Positions 34,567-43,278 of a stretch of DNA of 64,000 nt are shown one piece after another. Each line of letters begins with the position of its first letter. The stretch's first letter is position 1. Position numbers and translations under genes: made by a program. The notes below the pieces were generated by a model. It was not told where the DNA came from. It saw nothing but the letters and a program-made list of their open reading frames with translations, and did no database searches. Source of the DNA: Deltaproteobacteria bacterium (GTDB lineage: Bacteria > Desulfobacterota > Desulfobacteria > Desulfobacterales > Desulfobacteraceae); the NCBI GenBank assembly GCA_027858995.1, contig JAQIBP010000061.1, positions 1 through 64,000 on the forward strand, given 5' to 3'.

Positions 34567-35656
34567 ATGAGCATAGAATTAAAACAGGATATCCAGACCA
34601 TATATTCCACTGCAGATAAACTCAAGGAGTATCTTTGACCTGCCTGTAAAACAAAATCGTCTTCGCGAGCTTGAACATATACTTTCCCAGAAAGATTTCT
34701 GGAATGATTCAGATAAGGCTGCTGCTCTTTTAAAAGAGAGAACATATATTGCCAATCTTATTGAAGAGTGGGAAAATATTTATAAAGATATTGAAGATGC
34801 TGATATACTTCTTGATCTTGCTCTTGAGGAATCAGATAAAGAGAGTGAGAATGAAGTTGCAGCTCTCTTATCCGGACTTGAGAAAAAAATAAAAAAATTT
34901 TCAATCCAGATTACCCTTGACGATGAAGATGATACAAAAGATGCTCTTGTTTCCATTAATGCAGGTGCGGGTGGAACAGACTCCCAGGACTGGGCGGAAA
35001 TGCTTTTTCGCATGTACACAAGATGGATTGATAAAAAAGGTTATAAATTAAAAATTATTGATTACCAACCCGGAGATGAAGCCGGCATTAAAAGTGCCAC
35101 ACTTAGTGTTTCAGGGAATAACTGTTATGGGTTTATGAAGGTTGAATCAGGGGTTCACCGTCTTGTAAGAATATCTCCCTATAATGCAAGCGGCAAACGA
35201 CACACTTCTTTTGCATCTGTATTTGTATATCCTGAAATAAAGGATGAAATTAAAATTGATATTGATGAATCAGACCTGAGAATAGATGTTTACAGAGCAA
35301 GCGGGGCAGGCGGCCAGCATGTAAACAAAACCAGTTCTGCCGTCAGAATAACCCATCTTCCCACAGGCGTAGTTGCACAAAGCCAGCAGGAGTCTTCCCA
35401 GCACCGCAATAAAGATATAGCCCTTAAAGTATTAAAATCAAGACTTTACCAGATTGAAAAGAAGAAACAAGATCAAAAAATGCAAAATCTTCATGATGGC
35501 AAAGATGATATTGCCTGGGGCTCTCAGATAAGATCATATGTTCTGCATCCCTATCAAATGGTTAAAGATCATAGAATAGATCTTGAAATAGGTGATGTGG
35601 ACAGAGTCCTCAACGGAGACCTTGATCAGTTTATTGAAGGAGTTTTACTCTCTTAA
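34567..35656 (+). CDS. prfB: Peptide chain release factor 2 with programmed +1 frameshift
   Basis: Starts ATG 34567 (AGGAG upstream), reads 23 codons to an in-frame TGA at 34636-34638 and continues in the +1 frame to TAA at 35654-35656, about 362 aa in total. The full protein is RF2: GGTDSQDWAEMLFRMYTRW, the GGQ loop GAGGQHVNKTSSAVRITH, and the SPF-equivalent region between RISPYNASGKRHTS. RF2 recognises UGA and UAA. Only the part from 35000 is open from an ATG, so automatic annotation may truncate it. The next gene starts 6 bases after the stop. Confidence 0.95.
34624..34639 (+). promoter_or_regulatory. prfB autoregulatory frameshift site
   Basis: AAGGAG-TAT-CTT-TGA-C: an internal Shine-Dalgarno-like element three bases before the slippery CTT, then the UGA stop and a C. 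This is the same order and spacing as the known bacterial prfB site. When RF2 is scarce, ribosomes slip +1 at CUU and make full-length RF2. Confidence 0.95.
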
Positions 35657-35662
35657 GAAAAT

Positions 35663-37231
35663 ATGGGAACTGACAATAAACACGAAATTCTTACCAGCAT
35701 ACATGAATGTATTCCGGTTCTTGAAGAAATTGTAAACAATTCTGAATTTCTGGCATATTTGCCCGAATCAGAACGGATTGCTCTTATTACTGCTGCGGGG
35801 AAAATATCCCGCCCTGATAAAGCAGAGATAAAAAAACGCAACAAGGATAAAAGAGAGCAAAAACGCAAAGCCATTGTAAAAAAAGAACGCAGAATAAGAG
35901 CTGCCACAGGAATTCGCAAGGCTCGGAAAACAGAAGTTTTTACAGCACCGCAGCAGATTACATTTAATAGTTCAGAATCTTATAAAACAGACAATACATC
36001 ATATTTGGAGACACCCCGCAATTGTTATGTATGCAAAGCTGAATTCAGGCAACTCCACCATTTTTATGATACCATGTGCCCCAAATGCGCAAAGTTTAAT
36101 TATAAAAAGCGTTTCCAGACAGCTTCTTTAAAAGGCCAGGTAGTATTGATAACTGGGTCGCGACTAAAAATCGGATACCAGGCCACTTTGATGATGCTCA
36201 AAGCTGGGGCAAAGGTAATTGCCACCACAAGATTTCCAAAGGATTCAGCTTTGCGGTTTTCCAAAGAACCGGATTTCTCTGACTGGTCTCACAGACTCCA
36301 GATTTTTGGGCTGGATCTGCGCCATACTCCAAGTGTGGAGCTTTTTACAGATTATATAAGACAAACCTATAAACGTCTCGATATCCTCATAAATAATGCA
36401 GCACAGACCGTGCGCCGCCCCCCGGGATTTTATGCCCATCTTATGGAAAATGAGAAAAAACAGATTGAACAATTGCCGATTGATGCTCAAAGCCTTCTTG
36501 GAAAATACCAGACCTGTATTGCACAATTAGAATATGGTCAAGGTCACAATTATAGCCAAAATCAGAATATAGGCAAAGAAAAAGCCCTGCCTGTAACATG
36601 GAATGGCACAGCTCCAGGCGTAGGCCTGCGCATGTCAGCAAAATTGTCACAGATTCCTTACTCCTATGATAATTCCCTTGATGTACCGGAAGTTTTCCCA
36701 GCTCAAAAACTTGATGCAGACCTGCAACAGATGGATCTTAGAAAAACCAATTCATGGCGGTTGCGACTTGGTGAAATCCAGACCTCGGAGATGCTGGAGA
36801 TTCAACTTGTAAACTCGGTGGCTCCCTTTGTCCTGTGTAACAGACTGGCAAAACTAATGAAAGAGAATCAGACAGGGCAAAAACATATTGTCAATGTTTC
36901 AGCCATGGAAGGAAAATTCCTGCGTTTTAAAAAGGGCAGCCGACACCCCCATACCAATATGGCCAAAGCCTCCTTGAACATGTTAACCCATACAGCAGCC
37001 AGTGACCTTGCCAAATACGGCATTTTCATGAACAGCGTTGATACAGGGTGGGTAACAGATGAAGATCCGGCAATTCTTGCAAAACACAAACAGGACTGCC
37101 ACGACTTTCAGCCGCCTTTGGATATTGTTGATGGGGCAGCAAGAATCTGTGATCCTTTTTTCCATGGTATCTTAACAGGAAAGCATTGGTGCGGCAAATT
37201 TTTAAAAGATTATTTCCCCATTGACTGGTAA
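35663..37231 (+). CDS. Atypical SDR oxidoreductase with zinc-ribbon N-terminal region
   Basis: 522 aa, about twice a classical short-chain dehydrogenase. Residues 1-110 are charged and helical ([17 protein letters not shown]). A four-Cys knuckle pair (CYVCKAEF ... MCPKCAKF) lies at about 122-142. The Rossmann fold starts near 164 ([20 protein letters not shown]) with [11 protein letters not shown] as the SDR NNAG-like motif and VNVSAMEG carrying the Ser. At the active-site YxxxK position the sequence is [13 protein letters not shown], so the Tyr is replaced by Thr while Lys is kept. A 70-residue insertion precedes the catalytic part. I recall HPHTNMAKA-type SDRs in plants and protists; function unknown. 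Apparently translated after prfB (6-base gap). Confidence 0.75.
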   Translation: MGTDNKHEILTSIHECIPVLEEIVNNSEFLAYLPESERIALITAAGKISRPDKAEIKKRNKDKREQKRKAIVKKERRIRAATGIRKARKTEVFTAPQQITFNSSESYKTDNTSYLETPRNCYVCKAEFRQLHHFYDTMCPKCAKFNYKKRFQTASLKGQVVLITGSRLKIGYQATLMMLKAGAKVIATTRFPKDSALRFSKEPDFSDWSHRLQIFGLDLRHTPSVELFTDYIRQTYKRLDILINNAAQTVRRPPGFYAHLMENEKKQIEQLPIDAQSLLGKYQTCIAQLEYGQGHNYSQNQNIGKEKALPVTWNGTAPGVGLRMSAKLSQIPYSYDNSLDVPEVFPAQKLDADLQQMDLRKTNSWRLRLGEIQTSEMLEIQLVNSVAPFVLCNRLAKLMKENQTGQKHIVNVSAMEGKFLRFKKGSRHPHTNMAKASLNMLTHTAASDLAKYGIFMNSVDTGWVTDEDPAILAKHKQDCHDFQPPLDIVDGAARICDPFFHGILTGKHWCGKFLKDYFPIDW

Positions 37232-37236
37232 TTTTT

Positions 37237-38631
37237 TTATCGAAAAGGCTCAGGGTCAATGGAAAAACGTTTCATAACCTGCTGCAGGGCCTGGCGGTCC
37301 ATATTGCACTGCCTGGCAGCCTGGGTAATATTTCCATTGGCTGCGCTAAGCTTGGCACCAATATAATCATGGTTAAATTCATGGAGCAATTTTTCTTTTG
37401 CCTCTTTATATGGCAGTGAGGCAATAGTGTTGTTATAAGGTCTTTTATGGCTCTCTTTCTCCATTTTTATATCCTTTAAAGGAATATCAGAAAGAGTAAT
37501 ATTGTCTCCTTTTGAATACAAAATTCCTTGAACAATAATATTCTCAAGTTCCCTTACATTCCCTGGCCATGGCTGTTTCATCAAAAGAACCATGACTTCT
37601 TCAGAGATTATTTTTGCCTCTTTATTTAATCTTTTGCACTGCTTTGCAACAAGGTGTTTGGCAAGAATAGGTATATCAGTTATTCTATCTCTTAAAGGAG
37701 GCAGTTCAATTGGAAGAACATTAAGCCTGTAAAAAAAATCCTGCCTGAATTCATGATCTGCAATTTTCTGCTCAAGATCTGAGTTGGTAGACGCAATAAT
37801 CCGCACATCGACTTTTTTAACTTTAGTATCCCCAAGGGGTTTAAACTCCTTCTCCTGGAGGACCCGCAACAGTTTAGTCTGGATGGAAGAACCAATATCC
37901 CCGATTTCATCGAGAAAAATAGTTCCCTTGTCTGCTTCCTGGAACAATCCTATTTTATTGTGGGATGCATTGGTAAAAGCCCCCTTTTTATATCCAAACA
38001 GTTCACTTTCCAAAATTTGTTCTGGAATAGTCGGACAATTAATCGGAATAAAGGATTTGTTTTTCCTCGGGCTTAAAGCATGTATGGATCTTGCTGTCAG
38101 ATCTTTTCCTGTTCCTGATTCCCCTGTTATCAATACAGTGATATCACTTGAAGCCACCATATTGATTTGCTCAAAAACTTTTTGCATGGGTTCACTTTTA
38201 CCAATCAAATCAATGGGAGCAGATTTATTGCTCCTTAAAAGGCGCCTGTTTTCCTTTAACAGCAGGCTTCTTTCAAGGGCCTTCTGGATTTTAAAAATAA
38301 TTTCATCCTGCTCAAATGGTTTTGCAATAAAATCATAGGCACCTTTTTTAATTGCTTTTACAGCTGATTCAATATTTCCGAATGCTGTCAACATCACCAC
38401 GGTCAAATCAGGATAATTAGACTGCATGTATTCAAGCAGCTCAAAGCCATCCATACCCGGCATTCTTACATCACAAATTACAAGATCAAACTCTTCCTGC
38501 GCAAGAATGGATATTGCCATCTTTGCTGAAAAGGCTGAAGAGACCCTGCAATCTATTTCAGGTTCCAGGGTTCTCTGTAAAAGCCTTGTCATATCTTTTT
38601 CATCATCAACTGCAAGTATTCTGGCTTTCAT
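37237..38631 (-). CDS. Sigma-54-dependent NtrC-type response regulator
   Basis: 464 aa from the ATG at 38631, whose ATGA overlaps the stop of the upstream kinase. Receiver 1-120 (ILAVDDEKDMTRLLQR, Asp in LVICDVRMPGMDGFELL, Lys in FIAKPFE). AAA+ domain about 140-375: GESGTGKDLTARSIH Walker A, the sigma-54 contact loop as GAFTNA (consensus GAFTGA), GTIFLDEIGDI Walker B. C-terminal Fis-type helix-turn-helix (NGNITQAARQCNMDRQALQQ). The Gly-to-Asn change in the loop is unusual, though the key Phe-Thr pair is kept. Partner kinase: 38628-40151. Target sigma-54 promoters were not located. Confidence 0.93.
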   Translation of the reverse strand: MKARILAVDDEKDMTRLLQRTLEPEIDCRVSSAFSAKMAISILAQEEFDLVICDVRMPGMDGFELLEYMQSNYPDLTVVMLTAFGNIESAVKAIKKGAYDFIAKPFEQDEIIFKIQKALERSLLLKENRRLLRSNKSAPIDLIGKSEPMQKVFEQINMVASSDITVLITGESGTGKDLTARSIHALSPRKNKSFIPINCPTIPEQILESELFGYKKGAFTNASHNKIGLFQEADKGTIFLDEIGDIGSSIQTKLLRVLQEKEFKPLGDTKVKKVDVRIIASTNSDLEQKIADHEFRQDFFYRLNVLPIELPPLRDRITDIPILAKHLVAKQCKRLNKEAKIISEEVMVLLMKQPWPGNVRELENIIVQGILYSKGDNITLSDIPLKDIKMEKESHKRPYNNTIASLPYKEAKEKLLHEFNHDYIGAKLSAANGNITQAARQCNMDRQALQQVMKRFSIDPEPFR

Positions 38632-40151
38632 TTTTCTTCCCCAATCTGACTCTTTTCTGACTCTTGTACAGCACAAGGCAGACTTATTGTAAAAATTGTA
38701 CCTTTGCCTTTTGTGCTTTCAACACTGATATTTCCATGGTGACGTTTTATAATACCATACCCCACAGAAAGACCAAGCCCTGTTCCCTGTCCAACAGGTT
38801 TTGTTGTAAAAAAAGGGTCAAAAATTTTAGATAAATTCTTTTGTTCAATGCCTTTTCCATCATCTTTGACCAAAATCTGAATATTGCTCGATCCTGTTTT
38901 TTTTGTGGAAATGGTAATATTTCCTTTTCCATCAACTGCATGGCTGGCATTAATCAAAAGATTTATCATTACCTGGGCAATTTCCTGTTCATTACCGAGA
39001 ATATTAAGATTCTCTTTTGAATATGGGTTGAAAATTAATTGAACATTGCGAAAATCGGAATTATTGGATAAAAATTTGATCACACCATCCACCACCTTAT
39101 TTACGTCACTTATAGACATCTTAGACGACCCTTTTCGTGAGAAGGCGAGAAGATCTGATACAACTACTTTACAATTTTTAACATGTTTTTCTATTATTTT
39201 TAAATCATCCTGGGAATCGGGTGCTTCCTTGAGCAATAACTGTGTATAACCGAGAATAATCCCGAGGGGATTATTGATTTCATGTGCAACACCTGCTGAA
39301 AGTTCTCCTATGGCTGCAAGTTTGTCTGCCTGGGCAATCTGTCTTTCCATCTGCCTTTTTTCATTTATATTTTTGATAATAAAATGAAAGGATTTGGTAC
39401 ATCCAAACGCCCCGTAATCAACACCACCTGTCATAAGGACAAGCAGAGATGTATTGTCAGGTCTTGAAAATTCAGCTTCCTCGTTTAAAATATATTCCCT
39501 CTCATCAATTTTATCACGAATTTTTTCCCACTCAACAAAATCAACAAAAAAATCACCAACCATAAGGTCATCCATTGTCATTTCATCATGATTATATCCT
39601 GTAAGTTCAATGCCCGCCTGATTGGTCTCAAGGATTTTAAATTCACTGTCAGTAACAATAATTGTATCCAGAGACTGCTCAAATATCCTGCGGCATTTAT
39701 GTTCACTGCTTGTCAGCATTTCTGTTCTTTCAATGACCTTGTTCTCCAGAGTCTGATTAAGATCAACAAGTTTAATGTGTGTATCTTCAAGTTTTTTGCG
39801 ACCTGAAAGAATCTTTTCATTGATCTTCCAGTTCTGGTTAAAAAAAAGAGTTATAAGCCCGACAAGCATAAATGATGCTGTATTAATACTGCCGGTATAA
39901 GAACTTATGCTGTACCACATATCAGAATTATTGCTGAGCATGAAAAACTGTTTTAAAATATGGCCAAATGATCGTGATACAGCAAAGATTGCAAATCCGC
40001 CGCTGATCCATAACAGATAAAGGAAAACAGCATTGTCAGGATCTAACCCCCTTAATATTTTTGCCTTGTAAAGGCATAGCGGGGCAATAATTACCATGGC
40101 TATGGAACCTATAATATCTACTGTTAGAATGGGAATGGAAGAAGCAATCAT
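38628..40151 (-). CDS. Membrane histidine kinase with PAS domain
   Basis: 507 aa. Three to four N-terminal membrane helices (about 8-115) with His-containing FAVSRSFGHILKQFF, then a coiled coil (SGRKKLEDTHIKLVDLNQTL). PAS domain about 160-275, DHp with GVAHEINNPLGIILGYTQLL (His about 295), and ATPase domain with VMINLLINASHAVDGKGNI, VKDDGKGIEQKNLSKIFDPF and GQGTGLGLSVGYG. Intact NtrB/AtoS-like kinase. It overlaps both its upstream membrane partner (ATGA at 40148-40151) and the downstream NtrC-type regulator, so the three are translationally coupled. Confidence 0.92.
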   Translation of the reverse strand: MIASSIPILTVDIIGSIAMVIIAPLCLYKAKILRGLDPDNAVFLYLLWISGGFAIFAVSRSFGHILKQFFMLSNNSDMWYSISSYTGSINTASFMLVGLITLFFNQNWKINEKILSGRKKLEDTHIKLVDLNQTLENKVIERTEMLTSSEHKCRRIFEQSLDTIIVTDSEFKILETNQAGIELTGYNHDEMTMDDLMVGDFFVDFVEWEKIRDKIDEREYILNEEAEFSRPDNTSLLVLMTGGVDYGAFGCTKSFHFIIKNINEKRQMERQIAQADKLAAIGELSAGVAHEINNPLGIILGYTQLLLKEAPDSQDDLKIIEKHVKNCKVVVSDLLAFSRKGSSKMSISDVNKVVDGVIKFLSNNSDFRNVQLIFNPYSKENLNILGNEQEIAQVMINLLINASHAVDGKGNITISTKKTGSSNIQILVKDDGKGIEQKNLSKIFDPFFTTKPVGQGTGLGLSVGYGIIKRHHGNISVESTKGKGTIFTISLPCAVQESEKSQIGEEK

Positions 40152-40651
40152 TTGCTGTTCACTGATATCTGTTTTTTGTGATCATTAACAAGATTTGAAA
40201 TTCCTTTATAAAGAAACAGCATGGCAGGCACACATAGTAAATGATCAAGCTTTAAAATATAGTATGCAAATCCCAAAAGTTGTGAATCGTTGTAAGTAAC
40301 GATATCCAGTGTCCAGAGGGAAATATTTTCGATTCTGACAGCATGGATCTGGTTATCTAGAAAATGAGCAGTAAAAGCATCTAAGTTCCACAGAACAAAA
40401 AAGAATGCTGAATATTGAATTAAACGCCACCCCTTTTGACTGCCAAGATTTTTTCCTGAAATAGTTAAAATCAAAGCCACCATGGAGAAAAGAAAAAAAA
40501 GATGACCTGCCTGATGGGTAATAATTCCTTCTGAGCTTGCATGAAGCTGCGTGGCATAACACTCAGGGGGAAGCATAGTGACCACTGCAATTGTCAGTGC
40601 CGGGATAATTCTAAAAAGCAGCAATATGTTAAATACTCTCTTTATTGACAT
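40148..40651 (-). CDS. Membrane protein with signal peptide, coupled to kinase
   Basis: 167 aa. N-terminal signal-like helix (residues 10-30, ending near CYATQ), then EGIITHQAGHLFFLFSMVAL and at least three more helices. Histidines are placed at or near helix ends (THQAGH, FTAHFLDNQ, LKLDHLLCVPAM), a pattern that could coordinate heme or metal. No family recognised. It overlaps the kinase start by 4 bases and the preceding DUF106-like gene by 23 bases, so it is probably an accessory sensor component of this two-component system. Confidence 0.7.
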   Translation of the reverse strand: MSIKRVFNILLLFRIIPALTIAVVTMLPPECYATQLHASSEGIITHQAGHLFFLFSMVALILTISGKNLGSQKGWRLIQYSAFFFVLWNLDAFTAHFLDNQIHAVRIENISLWTLDIVTYNDSQLLGFAYYILKLDHLLCVPAMLFLYKGISNLVNDHKKQISVNSK

Positions 40652-41216
40652 ATAGTTTTTTAAAAATTAGTTTTAATATAATAAAAAGGATAAATGATAA
40701 AATAATACAAATAACAAACCAGAATAGAGAACTTATATCCATATGAAAAGATTCTCCAATGGAAAAAGAGAATACCCATTCATCACCAAAGCGTTTTAAG
40801 AGAGTTGCTGGAGTATATACAGTTGTCACATAGGTAGCCATGAACAGTATGGGAATGACATTGGTGATAAAATTTTTCAGCAGACCTTCAAAGAAATAAT
40901 CATAGTAAACCTTGTTCAATTCAGCCTTATCAATATTTCTTGCAAGTCTTTTACCTTTTTCATGGTCAGGATGCTTCATGGCCTCTTCCCGGATGCCCTG
41001 CCAGTGCTCAAACTCTTTCTTTAAGGTGATATATCTTTTTGTCACATAAAATCGTGATATGATTCTTGTTATGCAGACAATTAAAAATGCCATAAGGAAT
41101 ATTACAACTCCTGGACCTAAGAACTCAAGAGGAGAAAAGATAGTATCAATAAATACTACGCTTTTGTTTAAAAAATTTAAAATAACTTCCCAAATTCTAT
41201 CCAGAAAACTATCCAT
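40629..41216 (-). CDS. Membrane protein resembling DUF106/EMC3 (YidC-like) fold
   Basis: 195 aa. One membrane helix (about 34-52), then a long charged amphipathic hairpin (YITLKKEFEHWQGIREEAMK ... HEKGKRLARNIDKAEL), then two helices near 113-132 and 165-185. This helix/coiled-hairpin/helix order with KNFITNVIPILFMATY is what I know from the DUF106/EMC3/TMCO1 branch of the Oxa1-YidC superfamily, here in a bacterium. Resemblance only. Gene order (this, membrane protein, kinase, NtrC regulator) with overlaps suggests it stabilises or inserts the sensor complex. Canonical YidC would be longer and is housekeeping. Confidence 0.6.
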   Translation of the reverse strand: MDSFLDRIWEVILNFLNKSVVFIDTIFSPLEFLGPGVVIFLMAFLIVCITRIISRFYVTKRYITLKKEFEHWQGIREEAMKHPDHEKGKRLARNIDKAELNKVYYDYFFEGLLKNFITNVIPILFMATYVTTVYTPATLLKRFGDEWVFSFSIGESFHMDISSLFWFVICIILSFILFIILKLIFKKLYVNKESI

Positions 41217-41296
41217 TAATTTAATCCTTACGACCTGTGCATGCCGTTACAAAATAGTAATTCATCCAAACCCGCATTTATCAATCAGTATATGCA

Positions 41297-41318
41297 TTTT
41301 TATTGATCAATTCAAGGT
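41297..41318 (+). repeat. Direct repeat copy 1 flanking the accessory island
   Basis: 22 bases, TTTTTATTGATCAATTCAAG plus GT, identical to 47773-47794 and in the same orientation. It contains the palindrome ATTGATCAAT. The two copies bracket the IS110 element and the GGDEF-ATPase-HEAT gene. Confidence 0.5.
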
Positions 41319-41408
41319 GTCTTTTAAAGAGCCAACCTTTATATTTCTTTTTATCATCTCTTTAATTAATTTTACATTCAAATAGATATTATGGTTGACA
41401 CATAGAAA

Positions 41409-41490
41409 ATGACCTGCCTTTTTTGCAAACATGGATTAAAATGCAACAAGGCTGCAATTCAGAGCCATAACCAAAAGGGAGGCAGGTCAT
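41409..41490 (+). promoter_or_regulatory. Hairpin masking the transposase start codon
   Basis: ATGACCTGCC (41409-41418) is the exact reverse complement of GGCAGGTCAT (41481-41490), which includes the first two bases of the transposase ATG and sits against the AAAAGGGAGG ribosome binding site. Read-through transcripts from outside would fold and hide the start. A transcript initiated inside the left arm would escape. A regulatory role is inferred from the pairing. Confidence 0.6.
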
Positions 41491-42598
41491 GAGAAAAACA
41501 ATAAAGTATATTGGGTTGGATGTCCACAAAAATTCTATAGCTATTGCAATTGCAGAAGATGGACAAAAAAGGGAAGTTAACTTTTACGGTGTAATCAAAA
41601 ACGATATGGATCAATTACACAAATTTTTACGAAAACAAATTTCACAGGGAGTAGAACCAAGGTGCGTATACGAAGCGGGTCCTTGCGGGTATACTATCTA
41701 CCGTAGCCTGAAAGATAAAGGCATCGATTGTGTCGTGATCGCTCCTTCTCTAATCCCAAAGAAAATTGGTGACAGAATCAAAACTGATCGAAGAGATGCA
41801 GAAAGTCTTGCAAAACTGCACAGAGCGGAAGAGTTAACAGCAGTTTATGTACCCTCCATGGAAGATGAAGCACTCCGGGATCTGGTCCGTGCTCGTGAAG
41901 ATTCTGTTAATACACTCAAAAGAGCCAAACAACAATTGGGTGCTTTCTTATTGAGACATCATATTTGTTACTCTGGGAAGTCGAAATGGAGTAAGGCATA
42001 TTTCAATTGGCTTGCTGATATATCAATGCCACACCCAGCGCAGCAAATAACGTTACAAGAATATATTGATATGGTCCAGGACGGTAAGAAACGTGTGGAA
42101 CGTATTTCAGAACAAATCAGGCAATTATCAGGACAAACTCAGTTGAAGACTCTTAATATGTCACTGCAATCATTACGCGGGGTATCACAGATCGTTTCCG
42201 CTGTTGTAGTATCAGAATTAGGAGACCTTACCCGTTTTGACTCTCCTTCAAAATTAATGGCATATTTGGGTCTTGTACCCTCCCAACATAATAGTGGAGA
42301 CAAAAAAAGACCGGGGAAAATTACTAAAACTGGGAATGGGCACGTACGTCGTGCACTTATTGAGGCATCTCAAGCTTATAGGCTGCCTGCCAGGAAAAGC
42401 CGAGCCATTGTAAAACGAAATGAAGGACTACCCCAGGAAATTTGTAAAATTGCCTGGCAAGCCCAGGTAAGACTATGTGGCCGATATAAACGGCTGGTAT
42501 TTAGGGGTAAAAATTCAAATCTTGTAAAGACAGCTATTGCCAGAGAATTGGCAGGCTTTATGTGGGCAATTGCTCATGCAATCCCTAAAACCACATAA
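41489..42598 (+). CDS. IS110/IS1111-family transposase (DEDD recombinase)
   Basis: 369 aa, full length for IS1111 types. N-terminal RuvC-like DEDD domain: Asp in YIGLDVHKNSIAIAIA, Glu in CVYEAGPCGYTIYRSL, Asp pair in RIKTDRRDAESLAKLH. C-terminal Tnp_IS116/IS110/IS902 domain: LRGVSQIVSAVVVSELGDLT, then LGLVPSQHNSGDKKRPGKIT with the conserved catalytic Ser, then GNGHVRRALIEASQAY. No frame breaks, so probably active. It inserts and excises through a circular intermediate guided by a structured non-coding RNA. Strong AAAAGGGAGG site, partly hidden by a hairpin. Confidence 0.95.
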   Translation: MRKTIKYIGLDVHKNSIAIAIAEDGQKREVNFYGVIKNDMDQLHKFLRKQISQGVEPRCVYEAGPCGYTIYRSLKDKGIDCVVIAPSLIPKKIGDRIKTDRRDAESLAKLHRAEELTAVYVPSMEDEALRDLVRAREDSVNTLKRAKQQLGAFLLRHHICYSGKSKWSKAYFNWLADISMPHPAQQITLQEYIDMVQDGKKRVERISEQIRQLSGQTQLKTLNMSLQSLRGVSQIVSAVVVSELGDLTRFDSPSKLMAYLGLVPSQHNSGDKKRPGKITKTGNGHVRRALIEASQAYRLPARKSRAIVKRNEGLPQEICKIAWQAQVRLCGRYKRLVFRGKNSNLVKTAIARELAGFMWAIAHAIPKTT

Positions 42599-43118
42599 AA
42601 CAAAGGAATCGCTTCGCTCTTCCATTTTGGGTTTTATAAGGCATGAGCAGGAAAGCTTAAATAATACCCAGAGAAGCCGACAATTACACCAGCTTCTCCT
42701 TGAGCATTATTTAATGCCACCTGCATCCGATTATCCCTTGGCAGGTTGCTCCCCAGCAGAGCCTGCCTCCGTTATATCGGATACTTTTTATTAGCATTAA
42801 ATCACATTGGAACCAAAAGGAAATTAACGGAAAAACAACCACATAATTTTTGATTTTATTGCAGGGGGCGCTGTCACGGTTGGAGAACCCCAGTTGAAAC
42901 TATGGGAATAGGTATTTATCACTGAAACTCCCGCCAATAGATAAGGGCAGCTCCACGACGAAACCAATTCATGCGGTAACCAACCCGCGTATATCAGAGT
43001 GATCAACCGTCGTTAATTGATGACACCGTCCCTGGCAATAAAATATAAAAAGGAGTAAGATCTTCTTGAATTTGACAGTTAAAAAAAAGAGGCAGGGGAT
43101 ATTATTTTCTCTTGACAA
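42599..43118 (+). ncRNA. Structured right end of the IS1111 element: candidate seekRNA/bridge RNA
   Basis: Non-coding 520 bases between the transposase stop and the right inverted repeat. Visible structure: a nested stem with TTAAATAAT/ATTATTTAA (42657-42665, 42706-42714) outside GAGAAGC/GCTTCTC (42671-42677, 42692-42698). IS1111-group elements are known to carry their targeting RNA downstream of the transposase, so this is the expected place. The exact RNA ends and the target- and donor-recognition loops cannot be set by eye. Confidence 0.5.
43112..43117 (+). promoter_or_regulatory. -35 half of the predicted circle-junction promoter
   Basis: TTGACA near the right end. If 43134 joins 41386 in the excised circle, 18 bases separate it from TATTAT at 41387-41392, forming a near-consensus sigma-70 promoter facing the transposase. 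Junction promoters of this kind are known for IS110-family circles. Confidence 0.65.
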
Positions 43119-43134
43119 GTGTCAACCATATCAG

Positions 43135-43192
43135 GTTTTACATTCAAACAGGTTTTACATTCAAATAGGTTTTACATTCAAACAGGTTTTAC
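43135..43192 (+). repeat. 17-bp tandem repeat at the IS insertion site
   Basis: Three full units of GTTTTACATTCAAACAG (the second has ATAG) and a partial fourth GTTTTAC. A further near copy lies on the other side of the IS (41369-41385). The IS is therefore inserted within or against this array, which may itself be the element's preferred target. Confidence 0.8.
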
Positions 43193-43278
43193 TTGACAAA
43201 AAACAAGCTTTTATCCTACACTCTAAAAAAATTTTTTATGGTTAATTAATAATAAATTAGGATATATGCGTAAGCACC

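Larger units (their letters stand above)
41386..43134 (+). mobile_element. IS110-family insertion sequence, IS1111 subgroup
   Basis: About 1.75 kb. Perfect 12-base subterminal inverted repeats: TATGGTTGACAC at 41390-41401 and GTGTCAACCATA at 43119-43130, each with four bases outside them. The left flank (ATTTTACATTCAAATAG, 41369-41385) matches, 16 of 17, a unit of the tandem repeat abutting the right end. One transposase gene, a 99-base left end and a long (about 520-base) right non-coding end are the IS1111 layout. No target-site duplication is expected for this family. Confidence 0.85.

Noticed and set aside
34567-34638. prfB as a pseudogene because of an in-frame stop at codon 24
   Set aside because: The stop lies in a textbook CTT-TGA-C frameshift context with an upstream Shine-Dalgarno-like element, and the +1 frame is intact to the end.
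42537-42794. 85-aa open frame over the end of the transposase and the IS right end
   Set aside because: Overlaps the transposase in another frame, has low protein-like character, and the DNA shows RNA hairpins instead.
43135-43192. CRISPR-like repeats
   Set aside because: The 17-bp units are directly abutting with no spacers, too few, and no cas genes are present.
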